Part shown: positions 1-8,414 of the stretch, piece by piece
Position numbering within the stretch: the first letter of the stretch is position 1
How the letters are laid out: every line of letters begins with the position of its first letter
From: Trichomonas tenax
Lineage: Eukaryota; Parabasalia; Trichomonadida; Trichomonadidae
DNA length: 64,000 bases
Direction: 5' to 3'
Assembly: GCA_023091735.1 (NCBI GenBank)
Contig: JALKBU010000150.1
Location: forward strand, 1 to 64,000
Made by a program: the position numbers and the translations under genes
Notes under the pieces: generated by a model
The model's database searches: none
Told to the model about the DNA's origin: nothing
Seen by the model: the letters and a program-made list of their open reading frames with translations, nothing else

Positions 1-101
1 CACTTGCTGCAGGAAGACAGAAGAATCCGAGATGGATAAGTAAGCGTATGAGAGAAGCAGAGGAAGAAAAGAAGAAGCAGGAAGAGAAGAAATCAGAATA
101 A
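1..101 (+). CDS. 3' end of an unidentified gene with a charged Lys/Glu tail
   Basis: The window opens inside a plus-strand reading frame that ends at TAA 99-101. The visible part is about 32 residues, ending in alternating Glu/Lys/Gln (..MREAEEEKKKQEEKKSE), preceded by a basic stretch with NPRW. Such tails are common in ribosomal and nucleolar proteins, but nothing diagnostic is visible and I do not assign a family. The 5' part lies outside the window. Frame choice rests on the open frame and the biased composition only. Confidence 0.6.
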   Translation, partial: LAAGRQKNPRWISKRMREAEEEKKKQEEKKSE

Positions 102-102
102 C

Positions 103-346
103 CACTAAAATTATTTTTCAAAATTTCCTTACCCCCAAATCCTTTCGCTTTCTTTTCTTAGTTAGTTAGTTAGTTAGTCATAAATTATTTTTTCTAATTT
201 CTAAATAAATTTCTCTCATAACCACTAAAATTATTTTTTCTAAATAAATTTCTCTCATTTACACTAAAATTATTTTTCAAAATTTCCTTACCCCCAAATC
301 CTTTCGCTTTCTTTTCTTAGTTAGTTAGTTAGTCATAAATTATTTT
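103..346. repeat. Tandem duplication (~85 bp unit) with TTAG microsatellite
   Basis: A block starting CACTAAAATTATTTTTCAAA and ending TAGTCATAAATTATTTT occurs at 103-191 and again at 262-346, almost identical. The copies differ mainly in the TTAG tetranucleotide, five units in the first and four in the second. A shorter piece (CTAAATAAATTTCTCTCAT) is also repeated between them. This is the 3' flank of the first gene, so its poly(A) region has been duplicated. Confidence 0.85.
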
Positions 347-480
347 CAAAACTGAATACAATTTATAAAGTCAGGAATTCCAAAATTAATTTTAACGTTA
401 ATTTTGGAAGTAATTCAAAAATTTATTTTCTATATGGGGGGACCTAACTTGTATAACTAATTCTGTAAATATATTTAAAT

Positions 481-527
481 AGATGTTCGCAGAAGCCACG
501 GCGTAGTCGTGGATTATGCGAACATCT
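481..527. repeat. Two-stem hairpin, GC-rich inverted repeat
   Basis: AGATGTTCGCA (481-491) pairs perfectly with TGCGAACATCT (517-527). Inside, CCACG (496-500) pairs with CGTGG (508-512), with a 7-base loop and a symmetric 4x4 internal loop. It is the most GC-rich patch in an AT-rich spacer. It could be a structured RNA, a terminator-like structure or the core of a small inverted-repeat element; function unknown. Confidence 0.8.
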
Positions 528-870
528 AATTACTAACTCAACACACTCTCAACACAGCTCTAAACACATAAACCAACAAACGTTTGAACCTCTAAACAAG
601 GCTCAAGCGTGGCTCTAACACGTGTTATCAAAATGTCATGTTGTCACACTTTTTAAAACATTTTTTTGACCGTGGACACCCTAGTCACTCAGGACAACAT
701 ATAAAAACATAACCTTTTCATCGGTTGAAAGCAACATTTAAAAATATGTCCTGGGTCATTATTTTTAAACACAAACACGGCTCTAACACGGCTCTCAACA
801 CCTTTAAACACACTCTAAACACGGCTCTCAACACACGGCTAAACACTATTTTTGCCACTTTGGCAAAACA
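528..870. repeat. Degenerate GGCTCTAAACAC repeats
   Basis: About seven to nine imperfect copies of a CA-rich unit (GGCTCTAAACAC, GGCTCTAACAC, GGCTCTCAACAC) lie in two clusters around a 130-base unique middle. The middle holds CAGGACA..TGTCCTG arms. The right edge holds TTTTGCCA..TGGCAAAA. No reading frame runs through it. Confidence 0.65.
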
Positions 871-1127
871 CAACTTCAAATCAAATCAAAACAACTAAAC
901 GTTCGAAATATGTCAAACACAACTTTCAACAAATCAAACGTTCGAAATAATGCAAAACACAAAAACAAATCAAAATTTTTAAAATTCAAAATTCAAATTT
1001 TTAAATTCTATTTTTGTTATTTTCAATTTCTAAATTTTATTTTAAGCCACAATTGCTCAAACAAGCCTTCAAAAACACAATTTTCTTAAAACTGAAGCCC
1101 CACAAACTCAAAAACAATGTGAAACAT

Positions 1128-1163
1128 GTGCACGGCGGCCAACTTTAGTTGGCCAGAGTGCAC
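1128..1163. repeat. Two-stem hairpin GTGCAC/GGCCAACT
   Basis: GTGCAC (1128-1133) pairs with GTGCAC (1158-1163). GGCCAACT (1137-1144) pairs with AGTTGGCC (1147-1154) over a 2-base loop, with a 3x3 internal loop between the stems. The architecture is the same as the hairpin at 481-527 (outer stem, symmetric internal loop, inner stem), although the sequence is different. Confidence 0.8.
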
Positions 1164-2089
1164 AATTGTGTGTGTACTTTGTTTTGGAAAAAAGCTTAAA
1201 AAAGCATATTTGTGATTAGATTTACCTATTTATCATCGACAACAACCTATTTTACGGTATAAAAATGCTATACAATGGGAATATAATATATTATAATGAG
1301 TAAAGCACATCATGACAAATCAATGTTTTTGATGCAAGATATATCTAATATTTTAATGAAATATAGACTTTGTTAGCTAATTCTTTAATATATCATGCAC
1401 AACAGGATTTTGTACATTGGGGTTCAATAAATTAGCAAGAAGTTAATCCAGGGAGTTAAAAAACGAGTTTCGCCGACTTTGTGTATAAAAATTTAATTGC
1501 CCAATGCAATTTTGATATTTATTGAGTATATAAGAATCAACGTAGTTGAAATGTTGATCTCCTGGGAACATCTAGATCAACTGCAAGCCCAAAATGTCGA
1601 TTTTTGATTTTATTCTGAAAATGTGAAAAGTGTCGATTTTTAGAAATCCCCGTTTAACATGTCTTTAAGTATATACATGAAAACATTTTTGTCACTTTTG
1701 TATTATTCAATAATAATTGACGGCATTTTATATATAAGATATCAAATATCATTTTTACAAATTTTTTGTCATATTTCAAAAATTCAATTGTTATACGTTA
1801 TATCAATTGCATGCAATATTAAGAAAATCTGAAGCTAAAACCAATTACATGGAATCAATTTTGTCACTTTTATAACTTTTTTCAAACATATCGTAGAATA
1901 TTACTATCTGATCAATTTTAGACATGATCAAAAATGACTCTCAAAAATTAAAATTCAAAAATTTCACTATTTTTAGCTTTAGAGGTGTCATTTCATTCCA
2001 AATTTTGACGTAAAACATTTGGAAATTATTTCTGGCACTTTTCAGTAATTAATCGTTTTATTCTCAAACCCATTAATTTGAATTTATAA
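1164..2089. other. AT-rich spacer with orphan initiator-like motifs
   Basis: No gene is supported. It contains TTGTCACTTTT-like words near 1690 and 1860 that match the initiator used by genes here but have no usable reading frame after them. Another (TGTCATTTC, about 1987) and GGCACTTTT (about 2035) precede the small gene at 2090. Confidence 0.5.
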
Positions 2090-2620
2090 ATGTCGTTGAA
2101 GCAACAGCTGTCAGAGCTGAAGGCTGCTATGGATGCACTTTCTGCCAAAATGAACTTCTCTGGCGGTGGCTGGCACTCGCAGAGCATTTCTATCATCAAA
2201 ACTTCGACTGAGAAATTTAAAGTCTCAGACACGAAGGAATTCATTGGAGAGATAGTTACGTTCATGAGAAGACCTGATGCCACCGGAACCGTGAAGTTCA
2301 AACTCGCTCAAATATTGAATTTATTAAAATCATTCCAAATTCGAGGCTTCGATGAAATGATTGTAGAATTCCGCAACTAAATCCAAAACACGTACATATT
2401 TATCGGAGAACACCAGCTCGGAAATGCTGCAATTGCAATGATAAATAACCTTTGGAATACTCCGAACGCTATAAGACCTACAGTTAGGAAAGTCAACCGC
2501 TTGCCAAGTATTAAAATTAATACTCCATCTGTGAATGTTATCAGGAAAATTTCGATTCAATCAATACCATGTATCGGCGATCCAATAAAAAGGGCTTCAC
2601 CGCTTCCGTACGTTCAATGA
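2090..2620 (+). pseudogene. Small unknown gene interrupted by an in-frame TAA
   Basis: An open frame of 96 codons from ATG 2090 stops at TAA 2378-2380. The same frame then stays open for about 80 more codons to TGA 2618-2620, and the continuation looks protein-like (for example SIKINTPSVNVIRKI). Read as one unit it would be about 175 residues. The N-terminus has a leucine/alanine helix (residues 1-20). I do not recognise the family. Either the stop is a disabling mutation or a sequencing error, or the 96-residue product is the real protein and the tail is fossil. A GCACTTTT/TGTCATTTC initiator-like pair lies 50 to 100 bases upstream. Confidence 0.5.
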
Positions 2621-3247
2621 CCATGTATATAATTGTTTTTTTAACAGTGATTTATTAAAAATTTCTTTTTCATGCATTCCTTAAATGCCATACGTCTTTG
2701 CATATGCATGCAAATCAACCCTTTAACTTAAGCTGATATTTCGAAATATATATATTTTTGAAATATGAGTTCAGCTTTTATCCGTGAGTAACTAAAATAC
2801 ATAGGAGAAAAAAATCTATGTAGCTAAGGTTGAGTATTCAAAATTTTTCAATCGAAATATAATATAATTCATACGAACATAACCCATAAACTGAATCGTT
2901 CTATGATAACTTCAATTCATAAATTTAAATACAATAATCACATTCTTGTTTTTCTTTTTATTTCCTTATTGGATTTTTGCTGAAATTGCGATCAATAAAC
3001 AATTTATTCACCAAACGCATTCATAATCCAACAGCATACAGCCAAGAAATGACATAATATAAACAGATGGCTCATTTGCGCTGATATTTGATGAAATTAT
3101 ATATATTTATTTAACACTGAAAGGTTTAATTAAAGGCAACAAATCTAGTTGTCACAATGATAACAAAAAACAAACAAGAAGAGAATCAATACCATGAATT
3201 TGATATAAATATCAAATTATCAGGAATAATCGCAAAATACTAATGTA
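2621..3247. other. AT-rich intergenic spacer
   Basis: Nothing supported beyond AT-rich sequence. It is the 3' flank of both neighbouring genes, which converge on it. Confidence 0.5.
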
Positions 3248-3775
3248 CTAAACATTAGCATGCTTGAGCGAATTGCTGCCATGAACAAAAGTGTCTACAG
3301 CTCTTTGAAGAAGTGCAGGATAATAAAATCGAGCGAAGTTGATGTCAATGACAGAAGTAACACCGCTGTTTGTTGTTCCAACGCATACTGCCTTTCCATC
3401 TTTCATTACAAACGAGATATTCCTTAATTCGTTACTTGCTTGTGGAGATTTAAACATTTGTACTGCTAGTGGTGGCAGTTTTTGCGCCTGTACCGGCAGA
3501 AGAACAACTTGTTTTGGCTGTTCTGGAACATCTTCAACATCAGAATCTTCAGCAGCCGCTTGAAGTGCCTGAGAGTTGGTAATCTGCGTTCTCTTAATAA
3601 TGTAATTAGCAACAGCTTCTCTATTGGTGATCTTGTCTTCCTCTTGCCAAGTATTTTCGCTATCAAGAAGGCCTTTCCATTTGATGAGATATTCGAGGTG
3701 CCCGTGGATCCACCTGTGGTCGACAATATATTCAATCTCGAATTCTTCATGCTCTGATTTATCTTGAGAACTCAT
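3248..3775 (-). CDS. Chromodomain protein, HP1-like layout
   Basis: 175 residues. An N-terminal chromodomain spans about residues 12-62 (EYIVDHRW.., YLIKWKG.., ENTWQEEDKI). An acidic linker follows (about 75-88). A C-terminal block (about 105-165, with SVIDINFARFYYPALLQ) has the length and rhythm of a chromoshadow domain, but that is inference. HP1 family members bind methylated histone H3 tails through an aromatic cage. Here the Tyr (EY) and Trp (KWKG) cage residues are present, but the third position, usually Tyr after KWKG, is Leu. Expected role: heterochromatin reader in the nucleus. The start is set by a TGTCACTTTA initiator 27 bases upstream. Confidence 0.85.
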   Translation of the reverse strand: MSSQDKSEHEEFEIEYIVDHRWIHGHLEYLIKWKGLLDSENTWQEEDKITNREAVANYIIKRTQITNSQALQAAAEDSDVEDVPEQPKQVVLLPVQAQKLPPLAVQMFKSPQASNELRNISFVMKDGKAVCVGTTNSGVTSVIDINFARFYYPALLQRAVDTFVHGSNSLKHANV

Positions 3776-3796
3776 TATAATATAAATTTCGATATG

Positions 3797-3806
3797 TAAA
3801 GTGACA
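3797..3806 (-). promoter_or_regulatory. Initiator (Inr) of the chromodomain gene
   Basis: TGTCACTTTA on the minus strand; the A of TCA (3802) would be the first transcribed base, 27 bases before the ATG. It matches the trichomonad TCA-pyrimidine-T/A initiator. Confidence 0.7.
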
Positions 3807-4349
3807 GAATGTCGATTTTTACCTTTTTGTCATATTAATCACTTTTTTGACTGGTAAAACATTCACCTGAGTTTTGATATTCCATTGATATAAATCATCC
3901 TTCAGCCATTCTTCTTTTCTGTATCTAACATATGACTGATTTGGTCATTTATCATTATTTTGTAAAAAAAATTGCTATTTTTTACCAATGCACAAAATCT
4001 ATTTTAATTCCTATTCTACTGAACAAAAACAAATCAATATCTGAAAATCATATACTAAACTTATATGTAAAGTTTTTAGTATAGGGGATGCTTAAGTTGA
4101 CATGAGTAATAGACGAGATATAATGATTTTAATTTTATTATATTATATTCTTTTATAAATTGAGCACATCAATGGGATACTTATAGGAGAGCTATGGGCA
4201 TGATTAAATTTGAAGTGTAGAATGGAATAATTTTTTTTTTTTTTTGAAATTTAAAAATCAACTAATTGAAAATTAGAGCGTTTTAGATTGAGTATAAAAA
4301 GAATATTATAGTTTTAGAGTTTTTCGAAAAAAAAAGCAAATTTTTTCAA
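3807..4349. other. Divergent AT-rich spacer
   Basis: Lies between divergent genes. It contains an isolated TAATCACTTTTTT near 3837 and a T16 run near 4230. No gene is supported. Confidence 0.5.
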
Positions 4350-4610
4350 ATGGGTTGTTGCCTAAGTTCGCCGGGAAATATTGAGATAACGAGCATTTCC
4401 GCCGTCGAGGCAATGCTGGAGAATATCAACCTCAACGAGCAATTACAGAGGGACCCAGAAGTCTCCATTCAAGGCCCGAATCCATTAACTTTCCAAAACG
4501 TCACTTTGTCCGACACTTCGTCTGACATCGACGAGGAACTCATCGCGGAAATGACCAAATCTGATGATGATATAAAGCCGATCAAATCGAAATCGAAGCA
4601 TAAGAAATAA
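4350..4610 (+). CDS. Small acidic protein with MGCC acylation motif
   Basis: 86 residues beginning MGCCLS. Gly2 is a classical N-myristoylation site, and Cys3/Cys4 are typical S-palmitoylation sites (SH4-like), so membrane anchoring is predicted. The middle is acidic (SDTSSDIDEEL, SDDD) and the tail is Lys-rich (KSKSKHKK). No catalytic domain is visible. The N-terminus alone resembles small membrane scaffolds such as LAMTOR1, but the rest does not, so I do not assign it. It is followed 173 bases later by the end of a convergent gene. Coding-like codon use and the precise acylation motif argue it is real. Confidence 0.75.
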   Translation: MGCCLSSPGNIEITSISAVEAMLENINLNEQLQRDPEVSIQGPNPLTFQNVTLSDTSSDIDEELIAEMTKSDDDIKPIKSKSKHKK

Positions 4611-4783
4611 GATCGATTTTTCTTTAATAAAACGCTCTGCCACGATTTCTGTCTGTTAGTCTAGTAAATACATGTTGTGATTTCCAATATTTTTTGAAGT
4701 TTTTGTCTCCATATCAAATTTTTCTACCAAAACATCAAACTATTCAATTCATGAAAGATACAATTTAATATAAAATAACAAAT

Positions 4784-6265
4784 CTATATTTCTATGCCAA
4801 AACGCTCCTTTAGACGGTCCATGAACTCACTAACACGCAGAGCAAGTTCAGTTCTTCTATCTGCAAGAGAAATCAGTGAATCAACACCATCTAATTCAAC
4901 GAATTTATCGATGCAACCATTTTCATTTTGTCTGTCTTTAATGAAGAGTGTCATCAATATTTCTCTTACAGTTATAAAGCGCTCTTCTGTGTCTATTGTT
5001 TCCATATAATCAATAACATTTGGAATCACAAAATCAGTCATCATTTCGTTCGATAATGCTTCGATTCCTTTTGTTAATATAAATTTAATGATTCCAATGA
5101 CTTTGTTCTTGTTTTTCATACTGAAGAGTCCATAGTTAGAAGCTATATAAACAAAAAGCTGGTTTGCAATGATATTGTTCACAACGAATGAATAATGAAG
5201 TCCAATTTTAATGATTTCAAGACATGTTTCTGTGAAGAAAGAAATTCCGATTCTTTCAGCAACAATTGTTAATGGTTCAATACCAAAGATGACAGGAAAG
5301 TCGGGAATGGCAAAACTCAATATAGATAACGTGTGTAACGCGTGTGCACTGAGTTCTGGGTCTTTTTCATTGATAAATTCCATTATTAAAACAAATGATG
5401 TCATTTCTGGCTTTATGTGATAATTTAATACATTTAAAGCAATTTTTGTTGTCCAATCAAGCTTCTCGAGCATTTCTAGGACAAGAAATGGATGAATTAA
5501 GTCAAAACGAAGCTTAATGAATTCTAAATATAAATTAACATAAGATTCATGTTTCATGCACTTCATCGCAATTGCAATTGATCCTATTGCCAAATATATT
5601 TCATCGTGACTGACAAAATGTGTTGCAACAATGATTTCTTGGATCAAATTAACATATTTATTAACAGGAAAATTGCGAGACTTAGGATCATCAAAAATGT
5701 TCTCTATGATGTCAAAGACTTTCCTAAATAACTCAAAATCACCTGAATTCTGTCGATTTTTAATTCTTTGATCAACTTCTTTGTTAATTATGTCTATGAG
5801 CTTAAAAACAAACACAAATTCACCATTTTCGTCCTTCATAGTCACAAATTCTGAGAATATTTTGTATTCTTCTGTATCAATTTGTTTTACGTCTGAAACA
5901 GAGCGACAAAACTCTAAAATCTGATGTAATAGTGATCTATATTCGATATTGTTCTGTAGCAGTTGGAGTATAACTCGTGAAAATGCTTGAAAGTCAAAAT
6001 TGTCATCAACTTCCAAGAAATTGTTAGGTAAATATCGATTTAATTGTAGAAAACTCTTTTCCCGTTCGACTACTTGAAAATTATTAATGCTATTCATGAT
6101 TTCTGAAAGGATTTGAATTGAATCAATATTTTCTTCTGTTTCTTCGTCACTTCTCCTATGCGCGATGGCTATAGGGTCGAATTCATACGATTCCAAAACC
6201 TCAAGTTCGACACCTGTGTTATATTTATTAATTTGAAATTCATCATCATTTTTTTGGTCAAACAT
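4784..6265 (-). CDS. Helical-repeat (ARM/HEAT-like) protein, unknown
   Basis: 493 residues, rich in Leu/Ile/Phe amphipathic helices, with the spacing of ARM/HEAT solenoids through about residues 60-480. There are no signal peptide, membrane or catalytic motifs. The N-terminus is acidic and Glu-rich (DEETEENIDS). Trichomonads carry many such proteins of unknown role. The start lies only 59 bases after the stop of the upstream peptidase gene on the same strand. No TCACTTTT initiator is seen in that gap, only TTCAATTTTC. The function is not known to me. Confidence 0.8.
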   Translation of the reverse strand: MFDQKNDDEFQINKYNTGVELEVLESYEFDPIAIAHRRSDEETEENIDSIQILSEIMNSINNFQVVEREKSFLQLNRYLPNNFLEVDDNFDFQAFSRVILQLLQNNIEYRSLLHQILEFCRSVSDVKQIDTEEYKIFSEFVTMKDENGEFVFVFKLIDIINKEVDQRIKNRQNSGDFELFRKVFDIIENIFDDPKSRNFPVNKYVNLIQEIIVATHFVSHDEIYLAIGSIAIAMKCMKHESYVNLYLEFIKLRFDLIHPFLVLEMLEKLDWTTKIALNVLNYHIKPEMTSFVLIMEFINEKDPELSAHALHTLSILSFAIPDFPVIFGIEPLTIVAERIGISFFTETCLEIIKIGLHYSFVVNNIIANQLFVYIASNYGLFSMKNKNKVIGIIKFILTKGIEALSNEMMTDFVIPNVIDYMETIDTEERFITVREILMTLFIKDRQNENGCIDKFVELDGVDSLISLADRRTELALRVSEFMDRLKERFGIEI

Positions 6266-6324
6266 ATAAATATATGAAAATTGAACCCTAAGAAATGTTA
6301 TAGTTTATTTAATTATGTTTTTTT

Positions 6325-8013
6325 TTAAAATACGTACTTGTATGGGAGTGGACCATCAAATGGTGTTGGCTCCCAAACATGTGTTGACTTCTCGATAAGG
6401 GAGTAGTCGTATTCTGGGTACTTGGCCTTGTTAGCAGCATAGGCAGAGTCTGGGAACTCGAACTCAAGGTCAGCTGTGTGGAAGTAGTCAAGTTTGTCCC
6501 AATCCTTCCTCTGGAGCATCTCGATGGCGTCGTATGGGAACATGTAGTAGCCGCAGTCGTCCTTGTTATTTGGAACGATCTTCTCTGGTGCGAAGACACG
6601 GCCGAGATAGAAGAATGGAAGCTTATCGAACTGGAATGTCTCGATGTTGCCGTTGGCATCGATTGAAGCCATTCTTGTGAGATCAAGTCCGTTGAACAAA
6701 TTCTGAACACCGAAGCTGCCCTCATCCTTCGTCCATGTGAGGTAGTATGTCTTAGACTTGTCGCAGAACTTGTCTTTTGTGCAGACAAGCTTATCTGGGA
6801 TGTTTGTGACACCGTTGCCGCGGACATACTTAGAGTTGTATGGGCACTTTGTGGCATCGCCGTTGTTCTCCTTGAGGCAGTCGAGGGAAACTGGGATCCA
6901 GTAGATTGGAACGATGTGATTTGGACAGATGACGGCCTCGTTTTCTGGAGAGCGCTTGCCCATCAAGAACTCTACGGAGTGGCCGTTTTCTCTCCATGAG
7001 TTGTGGAGGATGAAACCACCCTTAAGGAGTGATAATGATTTGTCTGTATCCCACTTGCTTGTGTAAACCCACTCATCGTTGTAACCGACGACGTTCATTT
7101 CGTGGGCACCAAGGAATGATGATCTCTTTGGATCATTGAGATATGTGAATGTACCATCGTAAATTCTGCCTTCGACAACAATCTTCTTGCAGTACTCAGA
7201 CTGGTAGCCTTCTGGGCACTTTGTTGTCTTCTGAACACACTCGTCGTCCGTGCTGTAGCTTGATGTGTCGCATGGAGCGTAGAAGTATGTCTCGCCGATT
7301 GGAACACCGATTGTGAGTGGCCTCCTGTGATTGTGGAGGATTCTCTTGGTGTTGTTAACGTTGACAGCGTAGCGATAAGACTTTATCCTCCATGTCAATG
7401 GGTTCTTCTTGATTGCATCGTACATTCCTGGGCAGGAGAAGTCTGTCGATGGAGATGGATCCTGGATATATGGGCAGACCTCTTCTGGAAGAATAGATTT
7501 GTTAAGATCTGGAAATGCCTTTTGGAAGTAGTAAATAGCATCGCCGAGGTTATCATCTGTGTCATTGTATGGTTGTCCATAGCCACCATGCTTGCAAACT
7601 GGAATTTCTGGGTGTGCCTTGCATTGGTCACCAAGGAAAGCTCCGTAAGCTTGCTTAGAGAATGTGACGTACTCATTTGGCTTCAAGAATCCCTTCTTGA
7701 TACCATTGGCACGGTACTGAGCTTCCATTGAGAACATTGTTGAGAAAATCCAGCAAACGCCACGACGTGCCTGGTTAGATGGTGGAAGAAGATATGATTG
7801 ATCGACTGCATAACGTGTTGGAAGAAGTCCGAGAGGGCATTTCTGACTTAATAAGTCTTCTGCGATATTATCAACTTTTGTTGCGACGCCTTTCTTGTAT
7901 GCGATGAATGCTTTGACAGTTTGGCTGAGGGAGAGTGTGGCCATTAAGCCGAGCGAAACGAGCGCGATAATAAGGAGTTTGATCGTTAAAGATGAATGCG
8001 GCGTTTCCTTCAT
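6325..8013 (-). CDS. Papain-family (C1-like) cysteine peptidase, membrane-anchored
   Basis: 562 residues. A hydrophobic segment at about residues 11-32 acts as signal anchor. The papain signature is complete: Q81 and C87 in QARRGVCW, H304 in GAHEMNVVGY, N338 in HNSW. The C-terminal 220 residues, with several paired cysteines (CTKDKFC, DDCGYYMF), extend beyond a standard papain fold. Expected role: protein breakdown in a secretory, lysosomal or surface compartment. There is no clear ERFNIN pro-region, and the catalytic domain starts soon after the membrane segment, so processing may differ from cathepsin L. Codon use is strongly C-ending, suggesting high expression. A TCATTAA initiator-like word lies directly before the ATG. 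Confidence 0.9.
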   Translation of the reverse strand: MKETPHSSLTIKLLIIALVSLGLMATLSLSQTVKAFIAYKKGVATKVDNIAEDLLSQKCPLGLLPTRYAVDQSYLLPPSNQARRGVCWIFSTMFSMEAQYRANGIKKGFLKPNEYVTFSKQAYGAFLGDQCKAHPEIPVCKHGGYGQPYNDTDDNLGDAIYYFQKAFPDLNKSILPEEVCPYIQDPSPSTDFSCPGMYDAIKKNPLTWRIKSYRYAVNVNNTKRILHNHRRPLTIGVPIGETYFYAPCDTSSYSTDDECVQKTTKCPEGYQSEYCKKIVVEGRIYDGTFTYLNDPKRSSFLGAHEMNVVGYNDEWVYTSKWDTDKSLSLLKGGFILHNSWRENGHSVEFLMGKRSPENEAVICPNHIVPIYWIPVSLDCLKENNGDATKCPYNSKYVRGNGVTNIPDKLVCTKDKFCDKSKTYYLTWTKDEGSFGVQNLFNGLDLTRMASIDANGNIETFQFDKLPFFYLGRVFAPEKIVPNNKDDCGYYMFPYDAIEMLQRKDWDKLDYFHTADLEFEFPDSAYAANKAKYPEYDYSLIEKSTHVWEPTPFDGPLPYKYVF

Positions 8014-8020
8014 TTAATGA
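8014..8020 (-). promoter_or_regulatory. Initiator-like TCATTAA of the peptidase gene
   Basis: TCATTAA abuts the ATG on the minus strand, which would give a leader of about 5 bases. It fits TCA-Y-T but is the shortest spacing in the window. Confidence 0.45.
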
Positions 8021-8389
8021 ACGATATAACTTATTTCAATGGAGCGGTTGAGGGTGAAATTGCCAATTTCGCTTTTTATTCTACTTTTAAACTATACTAT
8101 TAAAAATATAACGATTTTGCTAAGATACTATAACTAAATTCCTATTATTTCATGTATATTTTCAATATCTCTATTCAAATATCAATACCTGAGCTTGTGC
8201 ATTTTATATTTTTAATACATTGCAAAAATGTAGATTATTCTTTGAATTACAGATATCTATGCACAATTAAGAAAATATTGCAAATATTTTTTTTAGATTG
8301 AATTCCAAATGCTATAGAAATGTATTGCCAATGAGACATTAAATGTTTTTCGATATATGTCATATAAATATTTACATGTCATATATTTA

Positions 8390-8399
8390 TGTCACTTTC
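8390..8399 (+). promoter_or_regulatory. Initiator (Inr) of the TPR gene
   Basis: TGTCACTTTC, with A+1 at 8394, is 21 bases before ATG 8415. A TTTACATGTCAT word lies about 20 bases further upstream. The initiator falls inside the longer open frame that begins at 8343, so the upstream ATGs should not be used. Confidence 0.75.
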
Positions 8400-8414
8400 A
8401 ATCAAAAACGAATA

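Noticed and set aside
481..1163. CRISPR array or bacterial-type defence locus
   Set aside because: Repeats are irregular, spacers are absent and the organism is a eukaryote.
4830..4845. ACTAACACGCAG resembling the trichomonad intron 3' end
   Set aside because: It lies antisense inside an intact gene and has no matching GTATGT-type 5' site at a suitable distance.
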